This document shows positions 45,296 to 52,418 of a stretch of DNA of 52,418 bases, piece by piece. The translations under genes were made by a program, and so were the position numbers. The stretch lies in NCBI GenBank assembly GCA_903828675.1, contig CAIKND010000114.1:1-52418 (forward strand), written 5' to 3'. Each line of letters begins with the position of its first letter. Position 1 is the first letter of the stretch. The stretch comes from an uncultured Acidobacteriaceae bacterium. GTDB taxonomy: Bacteria; Acidobacteriota; Terriglobia; Terriglobales; Acidobacteriaceae. The notes beneath the pieces were generated by a model. The model saw nothing but the letters and a program-made list of their open reading frames with translations, had not been told where the DNA came from and searched no databases.

Positions 45296-45832
45296 ATGCA
45301 AAATATCGACAGTCAGACCATTCAGCTTGCCATTCTTGCCGTAGTCGCGCTGGCCGTGTTGCTGCAGGCCATCATGATGGTGGGGATTCTCGTCACACTG
45401 CGCAAGGCAACCCGCTCCATGAAGGAAGAGATCGAGGATCTGCGCTCCTCCATCATGCCCATCATCTCCAACACCCGGGAACTCTTCGTCCGCGTCGCCC
45501 CGCGGATCGAGGAGACCGCCATCGATCTCGCCGCCATGGCGCAAGGCCTGCGTAAGCAAACCGAAGATGTCCAGGCTTCCGCCACTGAGGTTCTCGAACG
45601 CCTTCACCGCCAAACCGCCCGCGTCGACTCCATGATCACCAGGGTCTTTGATGCCGTCGATCGCGCCACCGGATTTGTCACCGACGCTGTCGCCAAACCC
45701 ATGCGTCAGCTCTCCGGCATCCTCGCCTCCGCAAAGGCCGTTGTTGAATCCCTTCGCAGCGCCGCTGCTGAACCTCAGCCAACACGCGCACCAGGACAGC
45801 ACCCTCAAGACGAGAAGGACATGTTCTTTTAG
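45296..45832 (+). CDS. DUF948-like membrane-anchored coiled-coil protein
   Basis: The 178-aa product has one N-terminal membrane span (QLAILAVVALAVLLQAIMMV) followed by a long alternating helix (RKATRSMKEEIEDLRSSIMP, VAPRIEETAIDLAAMAQGLR, TEVLERLHRQTARVDSMI). This resembles DUF948/YtxG proteins, which are commonly beside YtxH. The ribosome binding site of the ATG at 45296 is weak, and the frame is open 36 codons upstream without a better start. The cytoplasmic tail ends with a polar PTRAPGQHPQDEKDMFF. It probably shares stress-type regulation with the YtxH gene. Confidence 0.78.
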   Translation: MQNIDSQTIQLAILAVVALAVLLQAIMMVGILVTLRKATRSMKEEIEDLRSSIMPIISNTRELFVRVAPRIEETAIDLAAMAQGLRKQTEDVQASATEVLERLHRQTARVDSMITRVFDAVDRATGFVTDAVAKPMRQLSGILASAKAVVESLRSAAAEPQPTRAPGQHPQDEKDMFF

Positions 45833-45859
45833 CAAGAAAGCTTAAGCGAGGAGGCAGAA

Positions 45860-46894
45860 TTGAAGCCATCTCTTCGATGGGCGCCGGGGGCCTGTTTGGC
45901 CATAATTGCCGGTTGGGCCTGCGCGCAAACCATTCCTGGCGCAGTGCTGCTCGTACTTTCAAAGCAGGACCACACTCTGGCCATCGTCGATCCGGCTGAT
46001 CTGCATCTGATCGCGCGCATTCCGGTCGGAGACGATCCCCACGAAGTGGTTGCCTCAACCGATGGTTCCACGGCTTACGTCTCCAACTACGGCTTCGGCG
46101 CCTTCCACACCATCACCCCCGTCGATCTAGTCGCCCAAAAAGCCCTGCCAGTCATAGATCTCGGCGCTCTGCGAGGCCCGCATGGCTTGGCCTTTCAGCA
46201 GGGCAAACTCTGGTTCACCGCCGAGGCTGCCAAGGCCATCGGCAGCTACGACCCCGCCATCGCCAAAATCGACTGGATCATGGGAACCGGCCAGAACCGC
46301 ACCCACATGCTTTATGTCTTTCCAGACGCCAAACGCATCCTCACCACCAATGTAAATTCAGCCACACTTACGATCCTTGAAAAGACCGAGGGCCGCGCCG
46401 GTGGGCCACCGCCTGGAATGCCGCCTCCCGGTCCGCCCCCAGCTCCTCCCGGAGGCGACTGGCTGCTTACTGTTATTCCCGTCGGCCGTGGTTCTGAGGG
46501 TTTCGATGTTTCGCCGGATGGCAAGGAGGCTTGGGTTGCCAATGCCGGGGACGGCACCGTTTCCGTGATCGATATAGGCGCCAAAAAAGTAACTGCCACG
46601 CTGGCAGCCAACGTGCCCGGAGCCAACCGCCTCAAGTTCACACCCAACGGCAAAATCGCGCTGATCACCCCAGGGTCGGCCCTCGTCATTTTCGACACAG
46701 CCACACGCAAGGAAGTAAAACGGCTACCCAGCGTCCACGGTTCCGGTGGCATCCAGATGCAGCCTGACGGCGCACGCGCATACGTGGCCTGCGGCCGCGA
46801 TGGCTACGTCGCTGTCATCGACCTCAACACTCTTGAGATGGTTGGAAAAATTGATGTCGCCAGCCCCGACGGTCTGGCCTGGGCGGTTCAGTAG
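45860..46894 (+). CDS. YncE/YVTN-type beta-propeller protein, exported
   Basis: The 344-aa product starts at a TTG with AGGAGG 7 bases upstream and only 27 bases after the previous gene. A signal peptide (PGACLAIIAGWACAQ) precedes repeated propeller blades: LVLSKQDHTLAIVDPADLHL, DGSTAYVSNYGFGAFHTITP, FDVSPDGKEAWVANAGDGTV, and a late PDGARAYVACGRDGYVAVID. A glycine/proline-rich insert (PPPGMPPPGPPPAPPGGD) breaks the blades at about residue 180. YncE-like proteins are periplasmic; some bind DNA or ligands, but most have no known role. Its stop is 8 bases from the end of the convergent mnmA gene. Confidence 0.85.
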   Translation: MKPSLRWAPGACLAIIAGWACAQTIPGAVLLVLSKQDHTLAIVDPADLHLIARIPVGDDPHEVVASTDGSTAYVSNYGFGAFHTITPVDLVAQKALPVIDLGALRGPHGLAFQQGKLWFTAEAAKAIGSYDPAIAKIDWIMGTGQNRTHMLYVFPDAKRILTTNVNSATLTILEKTEGRAGGPPPGMPPPGPPPAPPGGDWLLTVIPVGRGSEGFDVSPDGKEAWVANAGDGTVSVIDIGAKKVTATLAANVPGANRLKFTPNGKIALITPGSALVIFDTATRKEVKRLPSVHGSGGIQMQPDGARAYVACGRDGYVAVIDLNTLEMVGKIDVASPDGLAWAVQ

Positions 46895-46902
46895 CGCATG
46901 AT

Positions 46903-48018
46903 CTATAGAATCCACCCACCGCCCACCACTTCATCTCCGTCATAAAACACGGCCGACTGCCCCGGCGTCACTGCCCGCTGCGGCTCGTCGAAGGTTGCCA
47001 GCACCTCGTCCGAACCTGCCGGCTCCAGCGTCGCCCACGCCGGCTCGTGCCTGTGCCGGATCTTCACCCTCACCCGCATCGGTTCCGTCAGCTCTGGAAT
47101 ACTGATCCAGTTCAGCCGCCGCGCTCTCAACGTCCTCGTTGCCAATTCCTCATCCGCGCCCACCGTCACACGATGGCTCGCCGGATCGATCTGCAGCACG
47201 TACAGGGGCGAAGGTGAACTGACTCCGAGCCCCTTCCGCTGCCCTACGGTAAAACCTGAAATCCCATCGTGCCGTCCCAGCACTTCGCCGCTCGACGCTA
47301 CCAGTTCGCCCGCCGTCTCCGGCATTTGCTCGCCCTGCTCTTCCAGATACGCGGTCAAAAACTGCTTATAGTCCCCGCCCGGAATAAAGCAGATCTCCTG
47401 CGAGTCAGGCTTCTCGGCCAGCTTCAATCCGCGCTCCCGCGCCACCTCGCGCACTTCTGGCTTCTTCAGCCGTCCCAGCGGAAACAGCGTGTGCGCAAGC
47501 TGCTCTTGCGTCAGCCCAAAAAGAAAATACGTCTGATCCTTGGCCTGATCCACAGGCCGCTTCAGAATCCACCGGCCGCGCTTCGCATCCCACTCGTTCA
47601 CCGCGTAGTGCCCGGTGGCAATCTGGTCGGCCCCAATGCTCCGCGCCGTCTGCAAAAGCTGGTCGAACTTCAAGTGGTTGTTGCACAGTGAGCAGGGAAT
47701 CGGCGTCCGTCCCGCCAGGTACTCGTCCACAAACGGTCGAACCACATCCCGCTCGAACCGCTCCTCCTGGTTCACCACGTAGTAGGGAATCCCCAGGTGC
47801 TCTGCCACGCGTCGCGCATCGTACACATCGTCCAGCGAGCAGCACCGCCCTGCTTTCGGCGCATCGGGAATCCCGTGCCGTCCCGCCAGCCGCGTCTGGT
47901 CCCAGAGCTGGAGCGTCAGCCCCACCACCGTCTTGCCCTCTTGGGCAAGCATCGCCGCCACCGTCGAGGAGTCAACCCCTCCGGACATTGCCACCGCAAT
48001 CGTCGTCTGTTCACTCAT
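46903..48018 (-). CDS. mnmA: tRNA-specific 2-thiouridylase
   Basis: MnmA uses ATP and persulfide sulfur to convert U34 of tRNA Lys, Glu and Gln to 2-thiouridine. The 371-aa product has the PP-loop AMSGGVDSSTVAAMLAQEG at the N-terminus, the first catalytic cysteine in IPCSLCNNHLKFDQLL, the second in DSQEICFIPGGDY, and QTYFLFGLTQEQL between them. The Met at 48018 is preferred over a TTG seven codons earlier because it starts MSEQTTIAVAMSGG, the normal N-terminus. The next gene upstream on the same strand encodes a cysteine desulfurase, the sulfur donor in this pathway. Confidence 0.95.
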   Translation of the reverse strand: MSEQTTIAVAMSGGVDSSTVAAMLAQEGKTVVGLTLQLWDQTRLAGRHGIPDAPKAGRCCSLDDVYDARRVAEHLGIPYYVVNQEERFERDVVRPFVDEYLAGRTPIPCSLCNNHLKFDQLLQTARSIGADQIATGHYAVNEWDAKRGRWILKRPVDQAKDQTYFLFGLTQEQLAHTLFPLGRLKKPEVREVARERGLKLAEKPDSQEICFIPGGDYKQFLTAYLEEQGEQMPETAGELVASSGEVLGRHDGISGFTVGQRKGLGVSSPSPLYVLQIDPASHRVTVGADEELATRTLRARRLNWISIPELTEPMRVRVKIRHRHEPAWATLEPAGSDEVLATFDEPQRAVTPGQSAVFYDGDEVVGGGWIL

Positions 48019-48133
48019 AGGGGAAGATAACCTACTCAAATCCTACTGTTCTCAGCTTTCGGTTCCCAGCTTTCAGTTCGCATTGTCGAGTGCGTCAATC
48101 GCTCGCGCAATAAGCAAGCTAGAGGCTAGAAGC

Positions 48134-48237
48134 TATTGATCCGGCCCTCAAATACAAGCACCGTGCCCCATCCATTTCGCAGGTATTATCGCGAAATGGA
48201 TGGGAAGCCTGCACACTATTTAAGGGCCGGATCAATA
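48134..48237. repeat. Full-length nested palindrome, family A copy 12 with outer arms
   Basis: Outer perfect 15-bp inverted repeats TATTGATCCGGCCCT (48134-48148) and its complement (48223-48237) enclose a family A core at 48163-48207: GTGCCCCATCCATTTCGC, loop AGGTATTATC, GCGAAATGGATGGGAAGC. The inner stem CCATCCATTTCGC/GCGAAATGGATGG is a perfect 13 bp. It lies between the cysteine desulfurase and mnmA. Confidence 0.92.
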
Positions 48238-48253
48238 GGCGCTAAAAGCTGCC

Positions 48254-49426
48254 TTACCCAAGCGTTCCCGCTGCCACCGGCGAAAGCGCCCGTAGCCGCT
48301 CCACCGCTTCTGGAACCACCTTCAAGGCATAATCCACATCCGCGCCCGTTGCCGTCTTCATCAAGCTGAACCGCAAGCTTGCCCGCGCCGCATTCTTGTC
48401 CAGCCCCATCGCCATAAGCACATGGCTTGGCTCTGTCGATCCCGAGTGGCACGCCGACCCGCCGCTCACAGCCACGCCCTTCAGGTCCAGCGCAATCACC
48501 AGCGCCTCGCCCTCCAGTTGCTCAAAGCTGATATTCGTCGTATTCGCCGTTCGTGGAACGCGTTTGTCTCCATCCCAGCCGCCGTTCACCCGCGTGCCTG
48601 GAAGTTCCAGAATCCCCGCTTCCAGCCGGTCGCGTAGCCCGGCCACACGTTCAATCGTTCCATCTTCCAGCGACTCCATAGCCTGTTCCACGGCCTTGCC
48701 CAACCCCACTATGCCCGGCACATTCTCCGTCCCCGCGCGCCTGCGCCGCTCGTGGCTTCCGCCTACCAGCAGCGGTTCAATCGGCGTTCCCCGTCGCACA
48801 AACATGGCGCCAACGCCCTTCGGCCCATGCATCTTGTGTGCGCTGATCGAGAGCAGATGGCATCCGTATCGCCGCACGTCAAATTTGACCTTACCCGCGC
48901 CCTGCACCGCATCGATATGGAAGAACACCCCTGCCTCCGCGGCAATCTTCCCAATCTCCTCCATCGGCTGCAGCACGCCTGTCTCGTTGTTTGCCAGCAT
49001 CACGCTGATCAGCCGCGTCTCTGGCCTGATCGCACGTCTGACTGCCTCAGGATCGATCTGCCCGCTTGGCTGCGGTCCCACAAACGTACTCTCCACTCGG
49101 CGCTGCACCATCCGCTCCGCTGCCTGCAGAACCGCCGAGTGCTCAATGGACGTGGTCACAAAGTGATCGCCCTCGCGCAACAGCCCGAAGACTGCCGTAT
49201 TGTCCCCTTCGGTTCCGCCCGAGTTGAAAATCACCTCAGCCTCATGGCAGTTGAAGAACTCGGCCAATATCTCCCGTGCTCTGTCCACCGCACGGTGCGC
49301 CTGCTGCCCATGGATGTGGATCGACGAAGCATTTCCAAATTGCTCCATCCAATACGGGCGCATAGCCTCCATCACCTCCGGCAGCAAAGGCGTAGTGGCA
49401 TTGGCATCCATATAAACTCGGAGCAT
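48254..49426 (-). CDS. Cysteine desulfurase (NifS/IscS family)
   Basis: This PLP enzyme takes sulfur from cysteine and forms an enzyme persulfide used for Fe-S clusters and tRNA thiolation. The 390-aa product has MDANATTPLLPEVMEAMRPY at the N-terminus, EVIFNSGGTEGDNTAVFG, the PLP lysine in SISAHKMHGPKG (Lys198), and the catalytic cysteine in GGSACHSGSTEPSHVL (Cys326). The order desulfurase then mnmA on one strand suggests it supplies sulfur to MnmA, although a general IscS role is not excluded. No iscU or iscA gene is beside it. Confidence 0.94.
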   Translation of the reverse strand: MLRVYMDANATTPLLPEVMEAMRPYWMEQFGNASSIHIHGQQAHRAVDRAREILAEFFNCHEAEVIFNSGGTEGDNTAVFGLLREGDHFVTTSIEHSAVLQAAERMVQRRVESTFVGPQPSGQIDPEAVRRAIRPETRLISVMLANNETGVLQPMEEIGKIAAEAGVFFHIDAVQGAGKVKFDVRRYGCHLLSISAHKMHGPKGVGAMFVRRGTPIEPLLVGGSHERRRRAGTENVPGIVGLGKAVEQAMESLEDGTIERVAGLRDRLEAGILELPGTRVNGGWDGDKRVPRTANTTNISFEQLEGEALVIALDLKGVAVSGGSACHSGSTEPSHVLMAMGLDKNAARASLRFSLMKTATGADVDYALKVVPEAVERLRALSPVAAGTLG

Positions 49427-49604
49427 CGCGTCGTCATCCCTCTACTGAATTGTACGGGGAATCCAGATCCGCCGCCCTCTCCTGACCACAAACCGGGCTC
49501 GCTGCCCGTTCCATCCGTGCCTCAAGAGCCGGAAAATCAGCCCAGTCGTGCCACCACGGGCACAAATCATTAGAATTTATTGAGTAACCTCTGGAGATCT
49601 GCAC

Positions 49605-50552
49605 ATGACCTCGAATCCGCACATTCTCATCGTCGGCCACGTTGGACAGGTTGGCCTCGAACTCCAGCGCAGCTTTGCCGGCTTCGGTCCCGTTACCGCC
49701 GTCGATCGCGAATCCGTCGATCTGGCCGATGCCGATCAAACCCGTGACCTCGTTCGCAGTACCCAGCCCGACATCATCCTCAACGCCGCCGCCTACACCG
49801 CCGTCGACCGCGCTGAGTCCGAGCCCGCAGTCGCCCATGCCATCAACGCCCAGGCGCCGCGTATCCTCGCTGAAGAGGCCCTCCGCCGCAACACACTCCT
49901 CGTTCATTACTCCACGGACTACGTATTCAACGGCAGCAAGCCCGAGCCCTGGCTCGAAACCGACGAGCCCGCTCCCCTCAACGTCTACGGCCAAACCAAG
50001 CTCGACGGCGAGCAAGCCATCCAGCAGGTTGGCGGCCGGTACCTCATCTTCCGCACCAGTTGGGTCTATGGCCCCCATGGCAACAATTTCCTGCTCACCA
50101 TGCTCCGCCTCGCCTGCGAGCGCTCGTCGCTCTCCATCGTTGACGATCAGTTCGGGTCCCCAACCACCTCCATCGAACTGGCCCAGGCCACCTTCACCAT
50201 CGTCGAAGGCATCCTCGCAGGCCGCTTCGGTGCACCGCGGGATTGGGCCGGCCTCTACCACATGACCTGTGCGGACTCCACAACATGGTTCGGCTTTGCC
50301 CAGGCCATCTTCGCCCGCGCCGCCGCGCAACTCGGCGTCAATTCCCCCGCGCTAGCCCCTCTAGCCACAAAGGACTACCCCACCCCAGCCCAGCGTCCCC
50401 GCAACTCCGTCCTCTCGAACGCGAAGCTCTTGAGCCGTTTCGGCGTCCGTCTCTCCCCCTGGCAGTCAGCCCTCGATGCGGTTTTTCAGGCCCTCGTTTC
50501 CGATAACGTCGCGCCGCCCGGCCCAACCCAAACCCCGTCCACGCAAAAATAG
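49605..50552 (+). CDS. rfbD: dTDP-4-dehydrorhamnose reductase
   Basis: RfbD reduces dTDP-4-dehydro-L-rhamnose to dTDP-L-rhamnose, a precursor of surface polysaccharides. The 315-aa cytoplasmic product is an extended short-chain dehydrogenase with the nucleotide site ILIVGHVGQVGLELQ, PDIILNAAAYTAVDRAESEP, VHYSTDYVFNG and the catalytic YGQTKLDGE (YxxxK). RTSWVYGPHGNNFLLTMLRL is also typical. It is divergent from the cysteine desulfurase gene. rfbA, rfbB and rfbC are not in the window, so it is not part of an rfb cluster here. Confidence 0.93.
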   Translation: MTSNPHILIVGHVGQVGLELQRSFAGFGPVTAVDRESVDLADADQTRDLVRSTQPDIILNAAAYTAVDRAESEPAVAHAINAQAPRILAEEALRRNTLLVHYSTDYVFNGSKPEPWLETDEPAPLNVYGQTKLDGEQAIQQVGGRYLIFRTSWVYGPHGNNFLLTMLRLACERSSLSIVDDQFGSPTTSIELAQATFTIVEGILAGRFGAPRDWAGLYHMTCADSTTWFGFAQAIFARAAAQLGVNSPALAPLATKDYPTPAQRPRNSVLSNAKLLSRFGVRLSPWQSALDAVFQALVSDNVAPPGPTQTPSTQK

Positions 50553-50698
50553 CGCCCAGGCCGTCCATGCACCGGTTACGGACCTCGCCGATGCGCAATC
50601 ACAGCCATTCCAGGATTGGTATACCTCGAAGGCAAGCCGCAACCTCGCATGAACTCCGCCAGGGTAAAGTAATCCTGGGGTTGCTCTAGAATCCATAC

Positions 50699-52222
50699 AT
50701 GAACCCGCATCACCGCCGCCCTGACTTCAATCGCTCACTGCTTCTATTTGCCATCTCCGGCATCCTCGCCCTTGCGTCGGTGGTCACTGCCCGCGCACAG
50801 CAACCGATCGTCGCCCCCGTCAACCCTGCGGTCGCCCCCCAGGACCGTTTCGCTGAACCCTGGTGGGCTGACCGGCACAAGGCGATTCTTGAAGCCGTAC
50901 GCGCCCATCCCGATGCTCAACTCCTGCTCATCGGCGACTCCATCACCAACAACTACGAAAAGGCCAACCCGCCCGACGAGAATTTCCAGCCCACCTGGAA
51001 CGAGTTCTATGCGCCCCGTCAGGCGCTCAATCTCGGCTTCAGCGGCGATACCACTGGCAACCTTCTCTGGCGGCTCGAGCACGGTGAAATCGATGGGCTC
51101 AACCCCAAGGCGGTGGTCCTGCTCATTGGCACCAACAACACCGGCCTCGCCCATCAAACTGCCGAGCAAACTGAGGCAGGCATCGACGCGGTCGTCGGCC
51201 TGCTCGAACAGCGCCTGCCGCAAACCCGCATCCTCCTCCTCGGCATTCTCCCCACCAACATGTCCGCTATCAGGATCACGCACAATCAGTCCATCAACGA
51301 GCACCTCGCCGCCTGCTATTCAGAGGATCCGCGCGTCGCCTATCTCGACATTGGTTCTATCTTCTTCAAAAGTGGCCAGCTCAACACCGCCATTTTTTAC
51401 GACCCCCGCCTGCCTTCGCACGGCGGCGCAGTCCACCCCGACACCATCGGGCAGCGGATGATGGCCGAGGCCATCGAGCCCACTCTGGCTCGGCTCATGG
51501 GCGACTCTCCCCGCGTTTCCCTCGCATCCATCACCGAGATCGACACCGCCCTGATCCCTGTTCCAAGGTTGGAAATGGATTCATACGACTGGTATGCCAG
51601 GCATCATGCCGAACTTGAACTCCAAAAGACAATTCAACCCCGCGTCGTTCTCATCGGCGACTCCATCACGCATTTCTGGAGTGGAGAGCCTGGCGCCCAC
51701 CAAGTCAACGGCCCCACAGCCTGGCAGCGCGCCTTCGGTGACCTTCCCGTCATCAACATGGGTTTCGGCTGGGACCGCACGCAGAACATCCTTTGGCGTC
51801 TCCGGCAAGGCGAATTTCAAAGCGTTCATCCGGAGTGGGTAGTCCTGAACATCGGAACCAACAACCTTACCGGCACCTCCAACGCCCGCGCCAGCACGCC
51901 CGAGGAAGTAGTCGAAGGTATAGCGGAGATATGGCGTCAGGTCCATCTGCGCTCACCGGAAAGCCATCTGCTGCTCATGGCCATCTTCCCGCGCGGCCCG
52001 CGCCCAGACAGCCCGCAGCGTGCCCCCATCGAGAAAACCAATCGGCTGCTGGCTCTCCGCTTTGCCGCCGAACCGGGCGTCACCTATCTCGACATCGGCT
52101 CCAGGTTCCTCGCCCACGACGGCACGCTTCCCGCCTCGCTCATGCCGGACGGCACCCACCCCAGCGACGCCGGTTATCAAATCTGGACCGACGCTCTCCT
52201 GAAAGCAGGCATAAAGCCATAA
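50699..52222 (+). CDS. Exported protein with two tandem SGNH/GDSL hydrolase domains
   Basis: The 507-aa product has a signal peptide (SLLLFAISGILALASVVTAR, cleavage after RAQ) and two copies of a PAF-acetylhydrolase-like SGNH domain. Domain 1 (about 60-265) has LLIGDSITNNYEK (Ser81), LNLGFSGDTTGNLLWRL, LIGTNN and a His246 block, GGAVHPDTIG, in which the usual Asp three residues before His is Gly243. Domain 2 (about 300-507) has VLIGDSITHFW (Ser322), INMGFGWDRTQNILWRL, NIGTNN and an intact DGTHPSDAGY (Asp484, His487). Related proteins deacetylate sugars or lipids. The duplication is internal, with one domain keeping the full triad. Confidence 0.9.
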   Translation: MNPHHRRPDFNRSLLLFAISGILALASVVTARAQQPIVAPVNPAVAPQDRFAEPWWADRHKAILEAVRAHPDAQLLLIGDSITNNYEKANPPDENFQPTWNEFYAPRQALNLGFSGDTTGNLLWRLEHGEIDGLNPKAVVLLIGTNNTGLAHQTAEQTEAGIDAVVGLLEQRLPQTRILLLGILPTNMSAIRITHNQSINEHLAACYSEDPRVAYLDIGSIFFKSGQLNTAIFYDPRLPSHGGAVHPDTIGQRMMAEAIEPTLARLMGDSPRVSLASITEIDTALIPVPRLEMDSYDWYARHHAELELQKTIQPRVVLIGDSITHFWSGEPGAHQVNGPTAWQRAFGDLPVINMGFGWDRTQNILWRLRQGEFQSVHPEWVVLNIGTNNLTGTSNARASTPEEVVEGIAEIWRQVHLRSPESHLLLMAIFPRGPRPDSPQRAPIEKTNRLLALRFAAEPGVTYLDIGSRFLAHDGTLPASLMPDGTHPSDAGYQIWTDALLKAGIKP

Positions 52223-52277
52223 GCCCGGCGAAGATAAGCCTCAGTCGGGCGCGAAACATGGCGCAATTCTTGAAAAT

Positions 52278-52298
52278 TGGTGGAGGCGGCGGGAGTCG
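52278..52298 (-). other. Sequence matching the 3' end of tmRNA genes, possible attachment-site remnant
   Basis: On the minus strand CGACTCCCGCCGCCTCCACC followed by A is the T-arm/acceptor 3' end typical of bacterial ssrA (tmRNA), including CCA. The sequence preceding it (CCGACC) does not supply the GGGTT needed to close the T stem, and the 118 bases further upstream to the window edge do not look like tmRNA. Integrases that use ssrA leave such a copy of the gene's 3' end at the far side of the inserted element. By that logic the element would lie to the right of 52300 and this window is host flank. Confidence 0.45.
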
Positions 52299-52418
52299 GT
52301 CGGACTCCTGTCCCTCAATCCACGTAACTTATTGACTCTGTGAAGTGCAAATCTGTCATGATTGTCATCATTTTCAGATCTTGGCACAATCCGGTCACAA
52401 AATGGGTTCAACTCGGAC

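Noticed and set aside
52278..52418. Complete tmRNA or tRNA gene at the right edge
   Set aside because: Only the 3' end matches; the T stem cannot close and no D or anticodon arm, tag frame or pseudoknot region is visible in the remaining bases.

Overview
The window is about 52 kb of a GC-rich bacterial chromosome, densely coding on both strands. Gene content and style suggest the Acidobacteriota, subdivision 1 (Terriglobia). The reasons are the many intergenic palindromes of the form GTGCCCCATCC...GGGTGGGA, large Ser/Thr kinases fused to TPR repeats, zinc-finger anti-sigma factors with HEAT repeats, Ig-like and beta-propeller secreted proteins, and frequent GTG/TTG starts. This placement is inferred from style; the window holds no rRNA or other phylogenetic marker. 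It reads as ordinary chromosomal backbone, with no complete insertion sequence, prophage or CRISPR array.

Layout. 1-6.2 kb: the tail of an upstream gene, an unrecognised protein, an SGNH hydrolase, and two tandem paralogous PAS-GAF-HD-GYP proteins (predicted c-di-GMP hydrolases). 6.2-9.1 kb (minus): an ECF sigma factor, a membrane anti-sigma factor with HEAT repeats, and a two-PDZ periplasmic protein. 9.2-9.9 kb: RNase HI with an added C-terminal domain. 10-17.7 kb (minus): a carbon block of GH15 glucan glucosidase, transketolase, RpiB, a HAD phosphatase and glucose-6-phosphate dehydrogenase, able to feed glucose released from glucans into the pentose phosphate pathway. 18-27.5 kb: Mn-type superoxide dismutase, an S9 peptidase, a large lipoprotein, a sodium:solute symporter and an aspartic-protease-like protein. 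27.7-31.8 kb: a kinase-TolB-like-TPR protein, then ribH (with an unusual N-terminal domain) overlapping nusB. 32-39.3 kb: PL5-type alginate lyase, small secreted proteins, a flavodoxin-like reductase, a Tat-exported multicopper oxidase, a lipoprotein and an M29 aminopeptidase. 39.7-46.9 kb: a fused FAD/Fe-S glycolate/lactate-type dehydrogenase, an unknown membrane/secreted pair, YtxH and DUF948-like stress-type proteins, and a beta-propeller protein. 46.9-52.2 kb: mnmA and a cysteine desulfurase (a tRNA thiolation pair), rfbD, and a protein with two SGNH hydrolase domains.

The strongest non-genic signal is a family of about 14 short palindromes. Stem sequences differ between copies but stay complementary. 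Every asymmetric copy has the same orientation whatever the strand of the neighbouring genes. Some copies sit inside longer inverted repeats, and one lies in frame inside the dehydrogenase gene. This looks like a mobile, single-strand-processed REP-like family. At the far right, 21 bases match the 3' end typical of tmRNA genes without the rest of the gene, a possible integration-site scar marking the edge of an island beyond the window.
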